From positions 1 to 57,688 of the forward strand of contig NZ_JONO01000036.1 in the NCBI RefSeq assembly GCF_000711895.1: 57,688 nt of DNA, read 5' to 3'. Below the pieces are notes generated by a model. That model worked only from the letters and a program-made list of their open reading frames with translations, was not told where the DNA came from and did not search any database. Both the position numbers and the translations under genes were made by a program. Each line of letters opens with the position of its first letter. Position 1 is the first letter of the stretch. Source of the stretch: Photorhabdus australis DSM 17609. Lineage in GTDB: Bacteria; Pseudomonadota; Gammaproteobacteria; Enterobacterales; Enterobacteriaceae. Below are positions 20,951-31,598 of this stretch, piece by piece.

Positions 20951-21412
20951 ATGTATCATCAGTATTTTGAGACACCTAAAGGATTTCCTAAACCGTATGT
21001 TCATATCACTGCGGATGATAAGGGAGTGACCAGTCTATATTTTGTTGATGAAAAAACAGCGCCTGAAGTGAAAAATGATGTTACTAAACAGAGCGTAAAA
21101 GAGCTGCGAGGATATTTTTCGGGTAAACGTACTGAGTTTTCTGTTCCACTCAACCCTGAGGGAACGGAATTCCAACAACGTGTATGGTTGCAGTTATGTA
21201 AAATCCCGTTTGGAGAAGTGTGGAGTTATAAACAATTATCATTGGCATTAGGCTCAGCGAATTATTGTCGTGCAGTAGGCATGGCTAATTCTCGTAATCC
21301 GATATCAATAATTGTGCCTTGTCACCGTGTTATTGGTCATGATGGAAAATTAGTTGGATATACCGGTGGTTTAAATATTAAAAGCTGGTTATTAGAACAT
21401 GAAAAAGCATAA
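20951..21412 (+). CDS. ogt: Methylated-DNA--protein-cysteine methyltransferase Ogt (MGMT family)
   Basis: Suicide repair protein that removes methyl groups from O6-methylguanine and O4-methylthymine. The acceptor Cys lies in IVPCHRVIG near residue 118; the DNA-binding helix-turn-helix is around residues 85-105 (SYKQLSLALGSANYCRAVG). The ATG at 20951 has GGGAGGTG directly upstream and gives 153 residues; the longer frame to 20885 lacks a ribosome site. It could also be called a short Ada-C-type MGMT protein. It is a single gene on the plus strand. Confidence 0.9.
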   Translation: MYHQYFETPKGFPKPYVHITADDKGVTSLYFVDEKTAPEVKNDVTKQSVKELRGYFSGKRTEFSVPLNPEGTEFQQRVWLQLCKIPFGEVWSYKQLSLALGSANYCRAVGMANSRNPISIIVPCHRVIGHDGKLVGYTGGLNIKSWLLEHEKA

Positions 21413-21587
21413 CAGTTCGCTTATTTGATGAGTCGCCTGATAAAAGACCAGAGATGGTGATAGAATATTTATATATGTGCATTATTTAGCAGCAAAACTA
21501 AATAAAGATGACATCTATCGTATTTTATTATGCTTTTCGTGATCTTGGTTGTAGACAGTGAACCAATTTATTTGCTGTACTGTATGC

Positions 21588-21604
21588 GACACAGGTTTTG
21601 TGTC
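21588..21604 (+). promoter_or_regulatory. Small hairpin in the cspE leader
   Basis: GACACA-GGTTT-TGTGTC forms a 6-bp stem ending 25 bases before the cspE ATG. Cold-shock mRNAs often have structured leaders that change with temperature; whether this one does is inference. Confidence 0.3.
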
Positions 21605-21629
21605 TTATTTCACGTTAAAGGTATGTTTG

Positions 21630-21839
21630 ATGTCAAAAATTAAAGGTAACGTTAAGTGGTTTAATGAATCTAAAGGATTCGGGTTTATCACTCCAGAAGA
21701 TGGTAGCAAAGACGTATTCGTGCATTTCTCTGCTATTCAGAGTAACGGATTTAAAACTCTGGCAGAAGGCCAAAAGGTAGAGTTTGAAATCACTGACGGC
21801 GCTAAAGGTCCATCTGCTGTAAACGTTGTCGCTATCTGA
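21630..21839 (+). CDS. cspE: Cold-shock protein CspE
   Basis: Single cold-shock domain of 69 residues with RNP1 KGFGFITPE and RNP2 VFVHFSAI. It binds single-stranded nucleic acid and melts RNA secondary structure, acting as a transcription antiterminator. The start [19 protein letters not shown] matches E. coli CspE closely; the longer frame to 21558 is not supported. A strong terminator follows. It is convergent with crcB, as in E. coli where cspE also neighbours crcB. Confidence 0.96.
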   Translation: MSKIKGNVKWFNESKGFGFITPEDGSKDVFVHFSAIQSNGFKTLAEGQKVEFEITDGAKGPSAVNVVAI

Positions 21840-21857
21840 TTTTAACTCCGTATTTCG

Positions 21858-21886
21858 AAAACCCGTTGTTTCAACGGGTTTTTTTT
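21858..21886 (+). terminator. Rho-independent terminator of cspE
   Basis: AAAACCCGTT-GTTTC-AACGGGTTTT is followed by a run of T, starting 19 bases after the cspE stop codon. Confidence 0.9.
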
Positions 21887-21912
21887 AATTTTTGCTATAT
21901 GTGTAATGAAAT

Positions 21913-22287
21913 TTAAAGCTCACCCATCAATGCGAAAGCTAAGATTGTCATCAACAGTGATCCAAAAAGATTAAGTAAAACAGTTCCCAGTGCCCATCCT
22001 AGTTTTCCGTCTAGTAATAGATAAACAATTTCGACAGAAAAAGTAGAAAACGTTGTTAAGCCACCACAAAATCCGGTAGTTAGCATTAATTTCCAGGTCG
22101 GATTAAGATATGTGGCTCTATTAAAATATGCCAACCCCAACCCGATGATGAATGCACCAATACAATTAACGGTAAGGGTACCAATTGCGATGTTAATTGG
22201 AATATTATTAAGGCGGAGGCTTATAAACCAACGTAATACACTACCTAAACCTCCACCGATAAATACGGCCAGAATAATATTAAGCAT
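21913..22287 (-). CDS. crcB: Fluoride ion channel CrcB/Fluc
   Basis: Small four-helix membrane protein (124 residues) that forms an antiparallel dimer and exports fluoride. Signatures are [11 protein letters not shown] near residue 11 and [15 protein letters not shown] near residue 72, containing the TFSTF element and the sodium site. It begins 14 bases after the lipA stop and may be cotranscribed with it. No fluoride riboswitch was seen in front of it. Confidence 0.95.
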   Translation of the reverse strand: MLNIILAVFIGGGLGSVLRWFISLRLNNIPINIAIGTLTVNCIGAFIIGLGLAYFNRATYLNPTWKLMLTTGFCGGLTTFSTFSVEIVYLLLDGKLGWALGTVLLNLFGSLLMTILAFALMGEL

Positions 22288-22301
22288 AACTAGGCTTATG
22301 G

Positions 22302-23267
22302 TTATTTAACTTCTTCACCCTTGGCTTGCAAATCAGCGTGATAAGAAGAACGAACAAATGGCCCACAAGCCGCATGGGTGAATCCCATCGCTAGTGCTTC
22401 TTCTTTCATTTCATCAAATTCTTGTGGACTGACATAGCGCTGTACTGGTAAATGGTGGCGGCTAGGTTGTAGATATTGGCCCAGAGTCAACATAGTGACA
22501 CCATGGCGGCGCAGATCACGCATAACATCAAGAATTTCTTCGTTAGTTTCACCGAGACCCACCATCAGACCTGATTTAGTTGGGATATCAGGATGGGCTT
22601 CTTTGAACTTTTCGAGTAATTTCAGTGACCACTCATAGTTTGCTCCAGGGCGTACCTGACGGTAAACCCGTGGCACGTTTTCCAGATTATGATTAAAAAC
22701 GTCCGGCGGTGTCGCTGTCAGTATTTCAAGAGCACGATCCATACGTCCACGGAAATCAGGGACCAAGGTTTCAATTTTAATGGATAGATTTTTTTCACGG
22801 ATAGCAGAAATACAGTCAGCAAAGTGCTGAGCACCGCCGTCACGCAGATCATCACGGTCAACGGAAGTGATAACGACGTAGCGTAGTGCCATATCTTTAA
22901 TGGTTTGTGCCAGTTTTACCGGTTCGTTGGCATCAGGAGTCATCGGGCGGCCATGGGCAACATCACAGAAAGGGCAACGACGGGTACAAATTGCGCCAAG
23001 GATCATAAAAGTTGCTGTACCGTGATTGAAACATTCAGCCAGGTTGGGGCAGGAAGCTTCTTCACAAACGGAATGCAGACCATTCTTGCGCATAGCAGAT
23101 TTGATACCCTGAATGCGGCTGGAATCCGCAGGAAGTTTAATTTTCATCCACTCAGGTTTACGCAAGATTTCTGTACGTTCGGTAATCACTGTTTTGACAG
23201 GGATCAGCGCCATTTTGTCAGCGTCGCGGTACTTAATTCCGCGTTCCATCTGAATTGGTTTACTCAT
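22302..23267 (-). CDS. lipA: Lipoyl synthase LipA
   Basis: Radical-SAM enzyme that inserts two sulfurs into protein-bound octanoate to form lipoyl groups. The auxiliary cluster cysteines are C68, C73 and C79 ([12 protein letters not shown]), and the radical-SAM cysteines are C94, C98 and C101 (CTRRCPFC), the same numbers as in E. coli. At 321 residues the protein is full length. It lies downstream of lipB in the same direction, 109 bases away. In E. coli an extra gene (ybeF) separates the two; none is present here. Confidence 0.98.
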   Translation of the reverse strand: MSKPIQMERGIKYRDADKMALIPVKTVITERTEILRKPEWMKIKLPADSSRIQGIKSAMRKNGLHSVCEEASCPNLAECFNHGTATFMILGAICTRRCPFCDVAHGRPMTPDANEPVKLAQTIKDMALRYVVITSVDRDDLRDGGAQHFADCISAIREKNLSIKIETLVPDFRGRMDRALEILTATPPDVFNHNLENVPRVYRQVRPGANYEWSLKLLEKFKEAHPDIPTKSGLMVGLGETNEEILDVMRDLRRHGVTMLTLGQYLQPSRHHLPVQRYVSPQEFDEMKEEALAMGFTHAACGPFVRSSYHADLQAKGEEVK

Positions 23268-23376
23268 AATCGTGCTGGTTCCAGTGTTAAATTCATCAGG
23301 TTGAGATTTATCTTCAGTCCACTGCGTGATAAATCCATTAAAAAATTTTTGAGAATATTAAAAAATTATATCATCT

Positions 23377-24006
23377 TTAGCGATTCAGTTTAAATCCCAA
23401 CTGCTGACAGAATGTCTCTACCAAAATTGGTTGTACTTGCTCAATAGTAATTCCAGGAACTAATTCACTGAGTTGAGTCATTTTCATACCAGAATAGCCA
23501 CAAGGATTAATTCGTAGAAATGGTTCTAAATCCATGGCGATATTAAGCGCTAGCCCGTGGAAAGAGCAGCCTTTACGTATTCGTAATCCGAGGGAACAGA
23601 TTTTGGCTTCATCGACATAAACACCAGGAGCATCAGGTCGGGCATAGGCTTTCACGCCAAAATGAGCAAGTGTTTTAACGACAGTGTCCTCTATCGCTGT
23701 AACTAATTGTCGCACACCAATTTTGGCGCGCTTGATGTCAATCATGACATACATAACCTGCTGACCAGGACCATGATAGGTGACTTGCCCACCACGGTCG
23801 GACTGAATAATCGGAATATCACCGGGAAATAATAAATGCTCTGTTTTACCTGCTTGTCCCTGAGTAAATACTTTTGGGTGTTGTACCAGCCAGATTTCAT
23901 CGGGTGTGTTAATATCTCGTTGCTCAGTAAACAAATGCATTGCATCAGAAATCGGCTCGTAAGGTTGTATTCCTAATTGGCGTAAGAAAATTGTTTTATA
24001 TTGCAA
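23377..24006 (-). CDS. lipB: Octanoyl-[acyl-carrier-protein]:protein N-octanoyltransferase LipB
   Basis: LipB transfers octanoate from acyl carrier protein to lipoyl domains, the step before LipA. The catalytic pair K135 ([10 protein letters not shown]) and C169 (INPCGYSG) falls at the E. coli positions. [14 protein letters not shown] near residue 71 is the family motif. Length is 209 residues against 213 in E. coli. A terminator separates it from ybeD upstream. Confidence 0.97.
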   Translation of the reverse strand: MQYKTIFLRQLGIQPYEPISDAMHLFTEQRDINTPDEIWLVQHPKVFTQGQAGKTEHLLFPGDIPIIQSDRGGQVTYHGPGQQVMYVMIDIKRAKIGVRQLVTAIEDTVVKTLAHFGVKAYARPDAPGVYVDEAKICSLGLRIRKGCSFHGLALNIAMDLEPFLRINPCGYSGMKMTQLSELVPGITIEQVQPILVETFCQQLGFKLNR

Positions 24007-24103
24007 TTGAGATTTCGTTTGGTCGCTATAAGATTTAGCCAGTATAACCCTCAGAAAAGATTCTCACCAGTTTAGTACACTCGAAATTGTGGTGCTTCTG
24101 ATA

Positions 24104-24136
24104 AATAAAAAATCCCCTGATAAATTACAGGGGATT
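24104..24136 (-). terminator. Terminator after ybeD
   Basis: AATCCCCTG and CAGGGGATT form a perfect 9-bp stem, followed on the minus strand by a run of T. It lies just past the ybeD stop codon and separates ybeD from lipB. Confidence 0.88.
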
Positions 24137-24149
24137 GTTTGGGTTTGTG

Positions 24150-24413
24150 TTACAACACTACTCGTACCAGTTCAAGGTTACCTAACTCTTCGTATAAAGT
24201 TTCTATTTGTTCAATGTGAGTAGCATTGATAGTAATGGATACTGAGTGGTAATTGCCTTTACTGCTTGGCTTCACTTGTGGAGAGTAATCGCCCGGCGCG
24301 TGGCGCTGAACCACTTCAACGACCTGATTGACTAACTCAGGTTCAGCTAAACCCATCACTTTGTAGGTGAATGAGCAAGGGAACTCAAGCAGTTCATTTA
24401 ATTTCGTTTTCAT
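24150..24413 (-). CDS. ybeD: UPF0250/DUF493 family protein YbeD
   Basis: Small conserved protein of 87 residues with a ferredoxin-like fold resembling ACT/allosteric domains; its molecular role is not settled. The start [13 protein letters not shown] has GGAG upstream (AGGAGCGCCC before ATG). The longer frame to 24446 is not used. It keeps its E. coli position between dacA and lipB. Confidence 0.93.
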   Translation of the reverse strand: MKTKLNELLEFPCSFTYKVMGLAEPELVNQVVEVVQRHAPGDYSPQVKPSSKGNYHSVSITINATHIEQIETLYEELGNLELVRVVL

Positions 24414-24478
24414 GGGCGCTCCTGTTTTCTGTTTTGTTTTTCGCAATACGTATAGTCAGTCTTTTCTATAAAATCTTA

Positions 24479-24552
24479 TATCTTCCCCGTCTTAAATCAC
24501 GGGGATGTTTATTACGGTCAGGCTATAAGTCCGACTCGCTTCGGTGGGTTTC
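24479..24552 (-). mobile_element. Probable remnant right end of an IS605/TnpB-type element
   Basis: Read on the minus strand, the stretch has AAACCCACCGAAGCGAGTCGG, then TTATAGCCTGACCGTAATAA, then a hairpin CCCCGT-GATTTAAG-ACGGGG followed by AAGATATAAG. From memory this layout resembles the 3' end of IS605/IS1341-type elements, which encodes the omegaRNA scaffold next to tnpB. No tnpB or tnpA is present; the dacA stop lies 18 bases beyond. The hairpin may now help end dacA transcription. Confidence 0.45.
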
Positions 24553-24569
24553 TGTTTTAGGTTTGGTGA

Positions 24570-25781
24570 TTAGCCAAACCAGTGATGGAACAGCAATTTG
24601 ATATAGTCGATAAAACGGCTGAAAATACCGCCTTCTTTCACCTCATTCATGACAACTAAAGGACGTTGTTCAACGGTCTTGCCATCAAGTTGAAAGTTGA
24701 TCGTACCGACAACTTGATTTTTCGCCAATGGGGCATGTAATTCAGTATCATTCATGACATAGCTGGCTTTCAGATCTTTCAAACGGCCTCTGGGAATAGT
24801 TAGATAAACATCTTTATCAACGCCTAGCTGAACCCTATCGTTGTCTCCAAACCAGACAGGTTCTGAGGCAAACTCTTTGTCAGCTTTCAGTGGAGCAACA
24901 GTTTCAAAGAAACGAAAACCCCAGGTTAGCAGTTTTTTACTTTCTGTCTCACGGCCTTTATAAGTGTGACCGCCTAGTACCGCAGAAATCAGACGCATAT
25001 CGCCTTCAGTTGCAGAAGCGACCAGGTTATAACCTGCTGCATTGGTGTGGCCAGTTTTGATACCATCTACATTCAGGCTTTTATCCCACAACAAACCGTT
25101 GCGGTTTATCTGACGGATGTTGTTGTAAGTAAATTCTTTTTCTTTATAGATCGTATACTCTTCAGGGACATCACGGATTAGCGCTTGACCAATCAAGGCC
25201 ATATCACGGGCAGAGCTATATTGGCCTTCTGCATCCAGACCATGAACAGTTTTGAAATTTGTATTCTGTAAGCCAAGTGATTTTACGTAGCCATTCATCA
25301 GATTAACAAACGACTCCTGGCTGCCAGCAACATAATCCGCCATTGCAACACAAGCATCATTACCGGATTGCAAATTTATACCACGGGATAGCATGGAAAC
25401 TGAGACTTGATCTCCAGGTTTGAGGAACATCAGGGAAGAGCCTTTAAATACCGGATTACCTGTTGCCCATGCATCAGTACCAACAGTGACCATATCATTT
25501 GGCCCGATTTTGCCTGATTTGATTGCCTGGCCAATAACATAACTGGTCATCATTTTTGTCAGGCTGGCAGGGTCACGACGTGAATCTGCGTTCATTTCAG
25601 CCAGAACTTTGCCTGAGTTGTAGTCGATAAGAATATAAGCTTCAGCATCAATCTGGGGTACACCTGGGATCATCGTTTTCAGGTTTACATCGTTCCCATT
25701 GGCAAAGGCAGATACGTTCATTGCCAGCGCAATACCTAAGGTAGCGCTTTTTATAAAACGAGAGGTGGTTGTGTATTTCAT
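24570..25781 (-). CDS. dacA: D-alanyl-D-alanine carboxypeptidase PBP5
   Basis: Removes the terminal D-Ala from peptidoglycan stem peptides; anchored to the outer face of the inner membrane. The 403 residues equal the E. coli precursor. A signal peptide covers about residues 1-27 ([10 protein letters not shown]). The catalytic serine is S73 with K76 in ASLTK, the SxN motif is SGND and the KTG motif is IKTGHTN. The C-terminal amphipathic anchor is [17 protein letters not shown]. The start ATG at 25781 was chosen over the frame to 25925 by homology. An inverted repeat GGTTTGG/CCAAACC spans the stop codon. Confidence 0.97.
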   Translation of the reverse strand: MKYTTTSRFIKSATLGIALAMNVSAFANGNDVNLKTMIPGVPQIDAEAYILIDYNSGKVLAEMNADSRRDPASLTKMMTSYVIGQAIKSGKIGPNDMVTVGTDAWATGNPVFKGSSLMFLKPGDQVSVSMLSRGINLQSGNDACVAMADYVAGSQESFVNLMNGYVKSLGLQNTNFKTVHGLDAEGQYSSARDMALIGQALIRDVPEEYTIYKEKEFTYNNIRQINRNGLLWDKSLNVDGIKTGHTNAAGYNLVASATEGDMRLISAVLGGHTYKGRETESKKLLTWGFRFFETVAPLKADKEFASEPVWFGDNDRVQLGVDKDVYLTIPRGRLKDLKASYVMNDTELHAPLAKNQVVGTINFQLDGKTVEQRPLVVMNEVKEGGIFSRFIDYIKLLFHHWFG

Positions 25782-25943
25782 GGTCGGTTGAACAATATCC
25801 GTGAGAAAAGGTTGATATCGGGCCACATCATAGCAAATGAAAAAAAATACTAACATTGGCAAATTTTGACAGGCCGCAGGTTTACGTTTTTTTACCTCGC
25901 TTGCTGATATCTGAGCAAAACCCAAATATCGGCAAGAGGATAG

Positions 25944-26954
25944 TTAAGGGCTGACAATAAAAGAAGATTGCTGTATTTGGTCAGCCAGTTTCTGTTGCAA
26001 ATCGGTAGCTTGCTGGCGATTGTTGAATGGCCCTAATTGTACACGATAAACATTGCTATATTGAATTACGCGTCCTTGAACATTAAAGCGCTGTTCTAAC
26101 GTTTGTTGCCACTCTTTTGCCCGTTGTTCGCTGCTAACGGCACCAACCTGAACCATAAAGCTACTTACTGATGGTCCTGTTTGTGCTGTTGTTGCCAAGT
26201 TGCTGTCTGTAACAGGTTTAGGTGGTTGTAGCTTCATTACAGGTAGTTGCTCTGTGGCTTTTGGTTGTATAGTCAATAGTTGTGTCTGTTCCACAGGCTG
26301 AGCAGTCAACGGTTGGCTGCTGGTTTGATCAGGAACGTTTTCTATTCTGGGTGTTCCTAGTGGGCTTGTTGTCAGAGTCGGTCTGCCAGGCAGAGCGTAA
26401 CTCTGTTTAACTATCTGGCTGCCAACAGTACCGGGACCAGATACAGAACCATCCTGAGCAACCTGAATAAAATCAATTTTGACTTTGGTACTTTGAGTCA
26501 GATTCAGGCGTTCAGCAGAAGCTTTCGATAGATCGATAATTCGTCCAGGTTTATAAGGACCTCGGTCATTAACTCTGACAATCATCATACGGCCATTACT
26601 TAAATTGGTCACGCGAACATAACTTGGAATTGGTAGTGTTGGGTGGGCGGCTGTCAGTGCATACGGGTTAAAACGTTCACCAATTGCTGTCATTTTGCCA
26701 TTGTGTTCTGCACCATACCAACTGGCGTAACCTGTTTCACTGAACAGGGATGGATCTTGCACAATATGATAAATATGCCCGTTCATCTGATAATCATTAT
26801 TGGCGCCAGGATGATAAGGCTCATAGCGAGGTTCTGCTCCTAGGACGTCCTGCGTTGGTACCGCTGGTAACGGGGGAGATTTTTGCTCGTTAGGAGCAGT
26901 ACAGCCGGATAACAAAGCTGAAATCATGCCGAGTATAAGCCAGTTTTGACGCAT
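25944..26954 (-). CDS. rlpA: Septal ring lytic transglycosylase / rare lipoprotein A RlpA
   Basis: Outer-membrane lipoprotein acting on denuded glycan strands at the septum. The lipobox is LLSGC with C18. A double-psi beta-barrel domain lies at about residues 77-165 (GYASWYGAEHNGKMTAIGER, VRVNDRGPYKPGRIIDLS), then a Pro/Gln/Thr-rich linker, then a C-terminal SPOR domain (about 262-335) that binds denuded peptidoglycan. It sits between mrdB and dacA as in E. coli. Confidence 0.95.
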   Translation of the reverse strand: MRQNWLILGMISALLSGCTAPNEQKSPPLPAVPTQDVLGAEPRYEPYHPGANNDYQMNGHIYHIVQDPSLFSETGYASWYGAEHNGKMTAIGERFNPYALTAAHPTLPIPSYVRVTNLSNGRMMIVRVNDRGPYKPGRIIDLSKASAERLNLTQSTKVKIDFIQVAQDGSVSGPGTVGSQIVKQSYALPGRPTLTTSPLGTPRIENVPDQTSSQPLTAQPVEQTQLLTIQPKATEQLPVMKLQPPKPVTDSNLATTAQTGPSVSSFMVQVGAVSSEQRAKEWQQTLEQRFNVQGRVIQYSNVYRVQLGPFNNRQQATDLQQKLADQIQQSSFIVSP

Positions 26955-26967
26955 TGAGACCTCTTCT

Positions 26968-28092
26968 CTATAAACTTTTAGACAATAATTTTCGGTGTGT
27001 ATGAATCGACATTATAATTCCGAAACCAGCCATTAAGACGATCAATGCTGAACCACCATAACTAACAAATGGCAGTGGAACCCCTACTACAGGTAAGATG
27101 CCGCTTACCATGCCGATATTTACGAATATATAAACAAACAGAATTAACATCAGGCCACCAACCATGACCCGGCCAAAAGTATTCTGTGCTCTGGTTGCGA
27201 TAACCAGTCCGCGCATAATTAATAACAAATATAATGTTAGTAACAGTAGTACACCGATCAAACCAAGTTCTTCCGAGAGTACGGCAAATATGAAATCTGT
27301 ATGACGTTCTGGAAGAAACTCCAACTGAGATTGTGTCCCGAGTAACCAACCCTTACCTGATAGGCCACCGGAGCCAATGGCGATTTTTGATTGAATGATA
27401 TGGTAACCTTTTCCTAGTGGGTCAGTTTCTGGATCAAGTAACATCATTACCCGATCGCGCTGATATCCATGCATCAGAAAAAACCATAGAATCGGGATAA
27501 AACAGGCTAATAACAGAGCTGCAATACCAATCAACCGCCAGCTCATCCCTGCAAGAAATAGGACAAACAGGCCAGAAGATGCGACCAGAATTGAAGTACC
27601 GAGGTCTGGTTGGGCGGCGACTAGTAGAGTCGGAAGAAAAATCAGTATCAGAGCGATGGTTGTATTTTTCAACGATGGTGGACACAAATCGCGGTTCATG
27701 AAGCGGGCAATCATCAGTGGTACAGCAATCTTTGCAATTTCAGAAGGCTGAAAACGGATGATACCTAGATCGAGCCAGCGTTGCGCCCCTTTACTTATCT
27801 GTCCGAACGCATCAACAAAAATTAGCAAAATGACACAAACAATATATAGATAAGGTGCCCAGCCCTCATAAACTCTTGGTGGGATTTGCGCCATAATTAT
27901 CATGACAACCAATCCGGCACCAATTTGGCCGATTCTGCGCTCCATCATCCCCATATCTTGACCGCTGGCACTCCACATGACAAAAGCGCTGTATACTAGT
28001 AGTGCTAGAATGCACAACAACAGTGGTGGGTCGATGTGTAATCTGGTCCAGAGAGGAACCTTTTTCTGGTTTTCTGTCATGGCATCATTCAA
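26968..28092 (-). CDS. mrdB: Peptidoglycan glycosyltransferase MrdB (RodA)
   Basis: SEDS-family lipid II polymerase of the elongasome, with ten predicted membrane helices. [14 protein letters not shown] near residue 40, [11 protein letters not shown] with the catalytic-region Asp, and [13 protein letters not shown] near the end are the family landmarks. The ATG at 28092 overlaps the mrdA stop as ATGA, which favours this start (374 residues); the second Met five codons on would give 370, as in E. coli. Confidence 0.97.
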   Translation of the reverse strand: MNDAMTENQKKVPLWTRLHIDPPLLLCILALLVYSAFVMWSASGQDMGMMERRIGQIGAGLVVMIIMAQIPPRVYEGWAPYLYIVCVILLIFVDAFGQISKGAQRWLDLGIIRFQPSEIAKIAVPLMIARFMNRDLCPPSLKNTTIALILIFLPTLLVAAQPDLGTSILVASSGLFVLFLAGMSWRLIGIAALLLACFIPILWFFLMHGYQRDRVMMLLDPETDPLGKGYHIIQSKIAIGSGGLSGKGWLLGTQSQLEFLPERHTDFIFAVLSEELGLIGVLLLLTLYLLLIMRGLVIATRAQNTFGRVMVGGLMLILFVYIFVNIGMVSGILPVVGVPLPFVSYGGSALIVLMAGFGIIMSIHTHRKLLSKSL

Positions 28093-29984
28093 TCGTTTTC
28101 TGTTCCGGGTGGTGTTGGGACTGCATCCGGTAATATTGTGTTGTTATCCCCTAACAGTACATGATCGAGGATTTGGCGAACAAGGGTTCCCACTGCCGGA
28201 CCCGCGCCACCATTTTCTAGAATAATAGAAAGGGCTACTGTCGGGTTTTCATAAGGAGCGAAGGCAATCATTAGTTTGTGATCCCGTAAATGCTCAGCAA
28301 TTTTACTAGCATTGTAAGTTTCATAGCTATAGACCTGTGCTGTTCCTGATTTGGCAGCTGCTTTATAAGGAGTTTTAGTAAAATTTTTGTGGCCGGTACC
28401 GTTTGGTAGGTTAGCTACACCATACATACCGCTTTTGGCCAGTTCCCAGTGTCCTGAGTGAATATCACCTATCTGAATATTCTCTGTTTGTTGATAAGGG
28501 ACTATCTCACCTTTCAGTTTTTTGCCCAGTAGCAAATGCGGTGTTTTTACGTTACCGTCATTAATTAAGGTTGTTAGTGCTTTCACCATTTGAATTGGCG
28601 TTGCTGTCCAGTATCCTTGGCCGATCCCAACAGGAATAGTATCTCCCTGATACCAAGGTTTTTTATATTTTCTTTGTTTCCATTCACGGGTAGGCATGAT
28701 ACCTGTGCGTTCTTCAGACAGGTCAATGCCAGTGTAGTCACCATAACCGAACTTAATCATCCATTCAGATAGTCGGTCAATTCCCATATCATAGGCAACC
28801 TGATAGAAGAATGTATCTGCAGATTCCACGATGGATCTATATGCATTTAGACTGCCATGCCCCCAGCGTTTCCAGTCACGGTAGCGTTTTTCTGAGCCTG
28901 GTAATTGCCACCAGCCCGGATCAAAAATGGTGGTATTTTTATTGATAACGCCTGTGCTCAGTGCTGCAACGGTAATAAAAGGTTTTACAGTTGAAGCAGG
29001 AGGGTAAATTCCTTGAGTTGCACGATTAATAAGGGGTCGGTCAGGGTTATTCAATAATTCCTGATAGTTCTTATTGGATATTCCATTTACGAATAGGTTT
29101 GGATCATAGCTTGGGTTAGATACCAGAGCTAGAATTTCCCCATTGCGTGGATCACTGACAACAACGGCTGCGCGGCTGGTCGTGAGTAGTTTCTCAATGT
29201 AGATCTGTAACTCAAGATCGATCGTCAGATAGATATCCTGCCCAGCCTGTGGCGGCTGTTCATGTAATTGACGTATTACACGGCCTCGATTATTGACTTC
29301 AACTTCTTCATAACCCGTTTTTCCGTGTAAAACAGACTCATAATAGCGTTCAATACCCAGTTTGCCGATATCATGGGTAGCCGCGTAATTAGGTAAAATG
29401 CCTTCTTTATCCAGCCGTTCTACATCTTTATCATTAATTTTAGCAACATAGCCAATGATATGAGTCAGTGCTGAACCGTAAGGATAAAAGCGGCGTTGAT
29501 AGCCTTTTATTTCAAAGCCAGGAAAACGGTATTGATTAACGGCAAAGCGTGCTACTTGGATATGATCAAGTGAAGTTTTCAGTGGAATAGAAGTAAAGCG
29601 GCGCGAGCGTTTACGTTCTTTTTCAAAGTTGGCAATGTCTTCGTCAGTCAGATCGAGAACATTCCGTAAATCATTCAGCGTTTGCTGAAGGTTCTCGACC
29701 TTTTCAGGTATGACTTCCAACTGGTAGATTGTTCGGTTGAGTGCTAATGGTGTGCCTTTACGGTCATAAATAATACCGCGGCTCGGCGCGATTGGAACCA
29801 GCTTGATACGGTTTTCGTTTGAACGGGTTTGGTAGTCTTCGTGACGAGTGATCTGTAAATGGTAAAGATTGGCAATCAGGATACCTGTCAGTACTAGGAT
29901 GATAATAAACGCCACCAATGCGCGGCGGGCAAACAAGGCTGATTCAGCCGTATAATCACGAAAAGGAGTACGTTTATTCTTCAT
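28089..29984 (-). CDS. mrdA: Peptidoglycan DD-transpeptidase MrdA (PBP2)
   Basis: Elongation-specific class B penicillin-binding protein that cross-links new wall with RodA. One membrane helix lies at about residues 21-43. A pedestal domain follows, then the transpeptidase with S331-T-V-K334 (PPASTVKPF), the SAD motif in [10 protein letters not shown] and the KSGTA motif. It has 631 residues (633 in E. coli). It is coupled to mrdB by a 4-base overlap and lies 39 bases after rlmH. Confidence 0.97.
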   Translation of the reverse strand: MKNKRTPFRDYTAESALFARRALVAFIIILVLTGILIANLYHLQITRHEDYQTRSNENRIKLVPIAPSRGIIYDRKGTPLALNRTIYQLEVIPEKVENLQQTLNDLRNVLDLTDEDIANFEKERKRSRRFTSIPLKTSLDHIQVARFAVNQYRFPGFEIKGYQRRFYPYGSALTHIIGYVAKINDKDVERLDKEGILPNYAATHDIGKLGIERYYESVLHGKTGYEEVEVNNRGRVIRQLHEQPPQAGQDIYLTIDLELQIYIEKLLTTSRAAVVVSDPRNGEILALVSNPSYDPNLFVNGISNKNYQELLNNPDRPLINRATQGIYPPASTVKPFITVAALSTGVINKNTTIFDPGWWQLPGSEKRYRDWKRWGHGSLNAYRSIVESADTFFYQVAYDMGIDRLSEWMIKFGYGDYTGIDLSEERTGIMPTREWKQRKYKKPWYQGDTIPVGIGQGYWTATPIQMVKALTTLINDGNVKTPHLLLGKKLKGEIVPYQQTENIQIGDIHSGHWELAKSGMYGVANLPNGTGHKNFTKTPYKAAAKSGTAQVYSYETYNASKIAEHLRDHKLMIAFAPYENPTVALSIILENGGAGPAVGTLVRQILDHVLLGDNNTILPDAVPTPPGTEND

Positions 29985-30023
29985 CCCATTGCCAGAATTC
30001 GCTTTTATCCGTTGGTAACCAAA

Positions 30024-30494
30024 TTATTCCCGGTGATAGGGATGATTGGTGGTAATGCTCCATGCCCGGTATAGGCTTTCAGCAACTAAAACCCGGACCA
30101 AAGGATGGGGTAAGGTCAAAGATGACAATGACCAGCTTTGTTCTGCCGCAGCTTTACATGCTGGTGCAAGACCTTCTGGCCCACCTATCAGTAAACTGAC
30201 ATCTCTGCCATCCTGTTTCCAATGTTCAAGCTGCTGCGCCAGTTGAGGTGTTTCCCAACGAGAACCCGGAATGTCTAGAGTGACAATCCGGTTGCTTTTG
30301 CCGACAGCAGCCAGCATCTGTTCACCTTCTTTCTCCAGAATGCGTTTAATATCAGCATTTTTACCCCGCTTCCCGGCAGGAATTTCTACCAGATCAAATG
30401 GCATATCTTTAGGGAAACGGCGTAAATAGTCCATGAAGCCGGTCTGTATCCAGTCCGGCATTTTCGTACCTACAGCAACTAATTGCAGCTTCAA
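30024..30494 (-). CDS. rlmH: 23S rRNA pseudouridine-1915 N3-methyltransferase RlmH
   Basis: Small SPOUT methyltransferase acting on pseudouridine 1915 of helix 69 in assembled 70S ribosomes. The AdoMet-binding loop is [12 protein letters not shown], and the C-terminus [18 protein letters not shown] is strongly conserved. The most likely start is TTG at 30494, which yields [15 protein letters not shown] like E. coli MKLQLVAVG and has GGAG upstream; no ATG is available at that place. It overlaps nothing but the rsfS stop lies just before it (30497-30499). Confidence 0.96.
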   Translation of the reverse strand: MKLQLVAVGTKMPDWIQTGFMDYLRRFPKDMPFDLVEIPAGKRGKNADIKRILEKEGEQMLAAVGKSNRIVTLDIPGSRWETPQLAQQLEHWKQDGRDVSLLIGGPEGLAPACKAAAEQSWSLSSLTLPHPLVRVLVAESLYRAWSITTNHPYHRE

Positions 30495-30496
30495 AC

Positions 30497-30814
30497 TCAG
30501 CTCCAAAGTTTTTCAAGTTCATACATGCGGCGACTTTCTTCCTGCATGACATGTACGATAACTTCACCGAGGTCTACGACAATCCAGTCGGATACGCCCT
30601 GTCCTTCAACACCAAGTGGGGCCAGACCACTCGCACGACAGTCATCAACCAGATTATCTGCGACAGACATCAGGTGGCGGTTGGAAGTTCCGGTGCAGAT
30701 AATCATGCAATCGGTAATACTGGATTTCCCGTGAACATCCAGAGAAACAATATCTTGTGCTTTGGAGTCTTCAAGTTTATCAATAACAAATTGTTGGAGT
30801 TCTCTACCTTGCAA
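30497..30814 (-). CDS. rsfS: Ribosomal silencing factor RsfS
   Basis: RsfS (YbeB) binds uL14 and blocks joining of ribosomal subunits in starvation. The TTG at 30814 gives 105 residues, exactly the E. coli length, and has AAGG eight bases upstream. The ATG at 30823 has AAGG immediately against it, too close to serve. Core motifs are [18 protein letters not shown] and [15 protein letters not shown]. It is followed by rlmH, as in E. coli. Confidence 0.94.
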   Translation of the reverse strand: MQGRELQQFVIDKLEDSKAQDIVSLDVHGKSSITDCMIICTGTSNRHLMSVADNLVDDCRASGLAPLGVEGQGVSDWIVVDLGEVIVHVMQEESRRMYELEKLWS

Positions 30815-30920
30815 AAGGTTCATCCTTATTTTTTATCAAATTGATCAAATAGCGCCGAATAATAGCATGCCAGGCCACTCGAGGGTAAGCCAACTAAATG
30901 ACTAATCGGGCTAGATTTCG

Positions 30921-31598
30921 CTATTGGCGATATAACCCCTGTGAATTTATATACTTTTGTACTAAAGGGGGGAGTAAATCATCACAACTCAGCCCTTGCT
31001 GGTGGCGTTGTCGGACATCTGTTGCTGAGATATGCAATAGTGGTGTGTTTGCCAGATAGATATAACCGTTAGGTTTACTATTAAGTAAGGCTGGATTGTA
31101 GATTTGGTGCTGCGTAAGCCATTGCTGCATTTCAGTTGTTGAAAGCTGGGTTTGATAACCGGGGCGAGCACAAATCAGTAAATGGCAGATATTAAGTAGT
31201 TCTGACCAACGATGCCAGGTATGTAGCGATAACAAAGCATCCTGACCGATGATAAATGCCACTGATTGCCCTTCACCAAACTCCTGACGGAATGATTCCA
31301 ATGTATCGATTGTGTAGGAAGGGGAGGTCCGTTCCATTTCACGGGTATCGATTGTAAACAGTGGATTGCCTTGTGTTGCTAGTTTTACCATTTCAAGCCG
31401 CTGTTGTGCTGTGGCTTCTGGTTGTGGTCGATGAGGGGGAACATGGTTTGGCAGCAGAACCACTCGTTTCAGGCCAATTTGATGTGCCAGAGTTTCGATT
31501 GGATGCAGATGTCCATAGTGGATTGGGTCAAATGTTCCACCAAATAACGCTTGAATAACGGGTTGTACTGGGCAAGTAGAGTTAATTGTATGAGGCAT
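30921..31598 (-). CDS. nadD: Nicotinate-nucleotide adenylyltransferase NadD
   Basis: Adenylates nicotinate mononucleotide in NAD synthesis. The nucleotidyltransferase motif [11 protein letters not shown] is near residue 20 and the second motif ISATDVR near residue 195. The ATG at 31598 gives 225 residues (213 in E. coli) and lies inside the 3' end of holA, overlapping by 17 bases; the frame continues to 31628 without a supported start. It is followed by a 106-base gap to rsfS in which no gene is seen. Confidence 0.95.
   Translation of the reverse strand: MPHTINSTCPVQPVIQALFGGTFDPIHYGHLHPIETLAHQIGLKRVVLLPNHVPPHRPQPEATAQQRLEMVKLATQGNPLFTIDTREMERTSPSYTIDTLESFRQEFGEGQSVAFIIGQDALLSLHTWHRWSELLNICHLLICARPGYQTQLSTTEMQQWLTQHQIYNPALLNSKPNGYIYLANTPLLHISATDVRQRHQQGLSCDDLLPPLVQKYINSQGLYRQ

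Noticed and set aside
21888-22330. Fluoride riboswitch near crcB
   Set aside because: The start of crcB lies 14 bases from the lipA stop, leaving no room for an aptamer, and no matching fold was seen.
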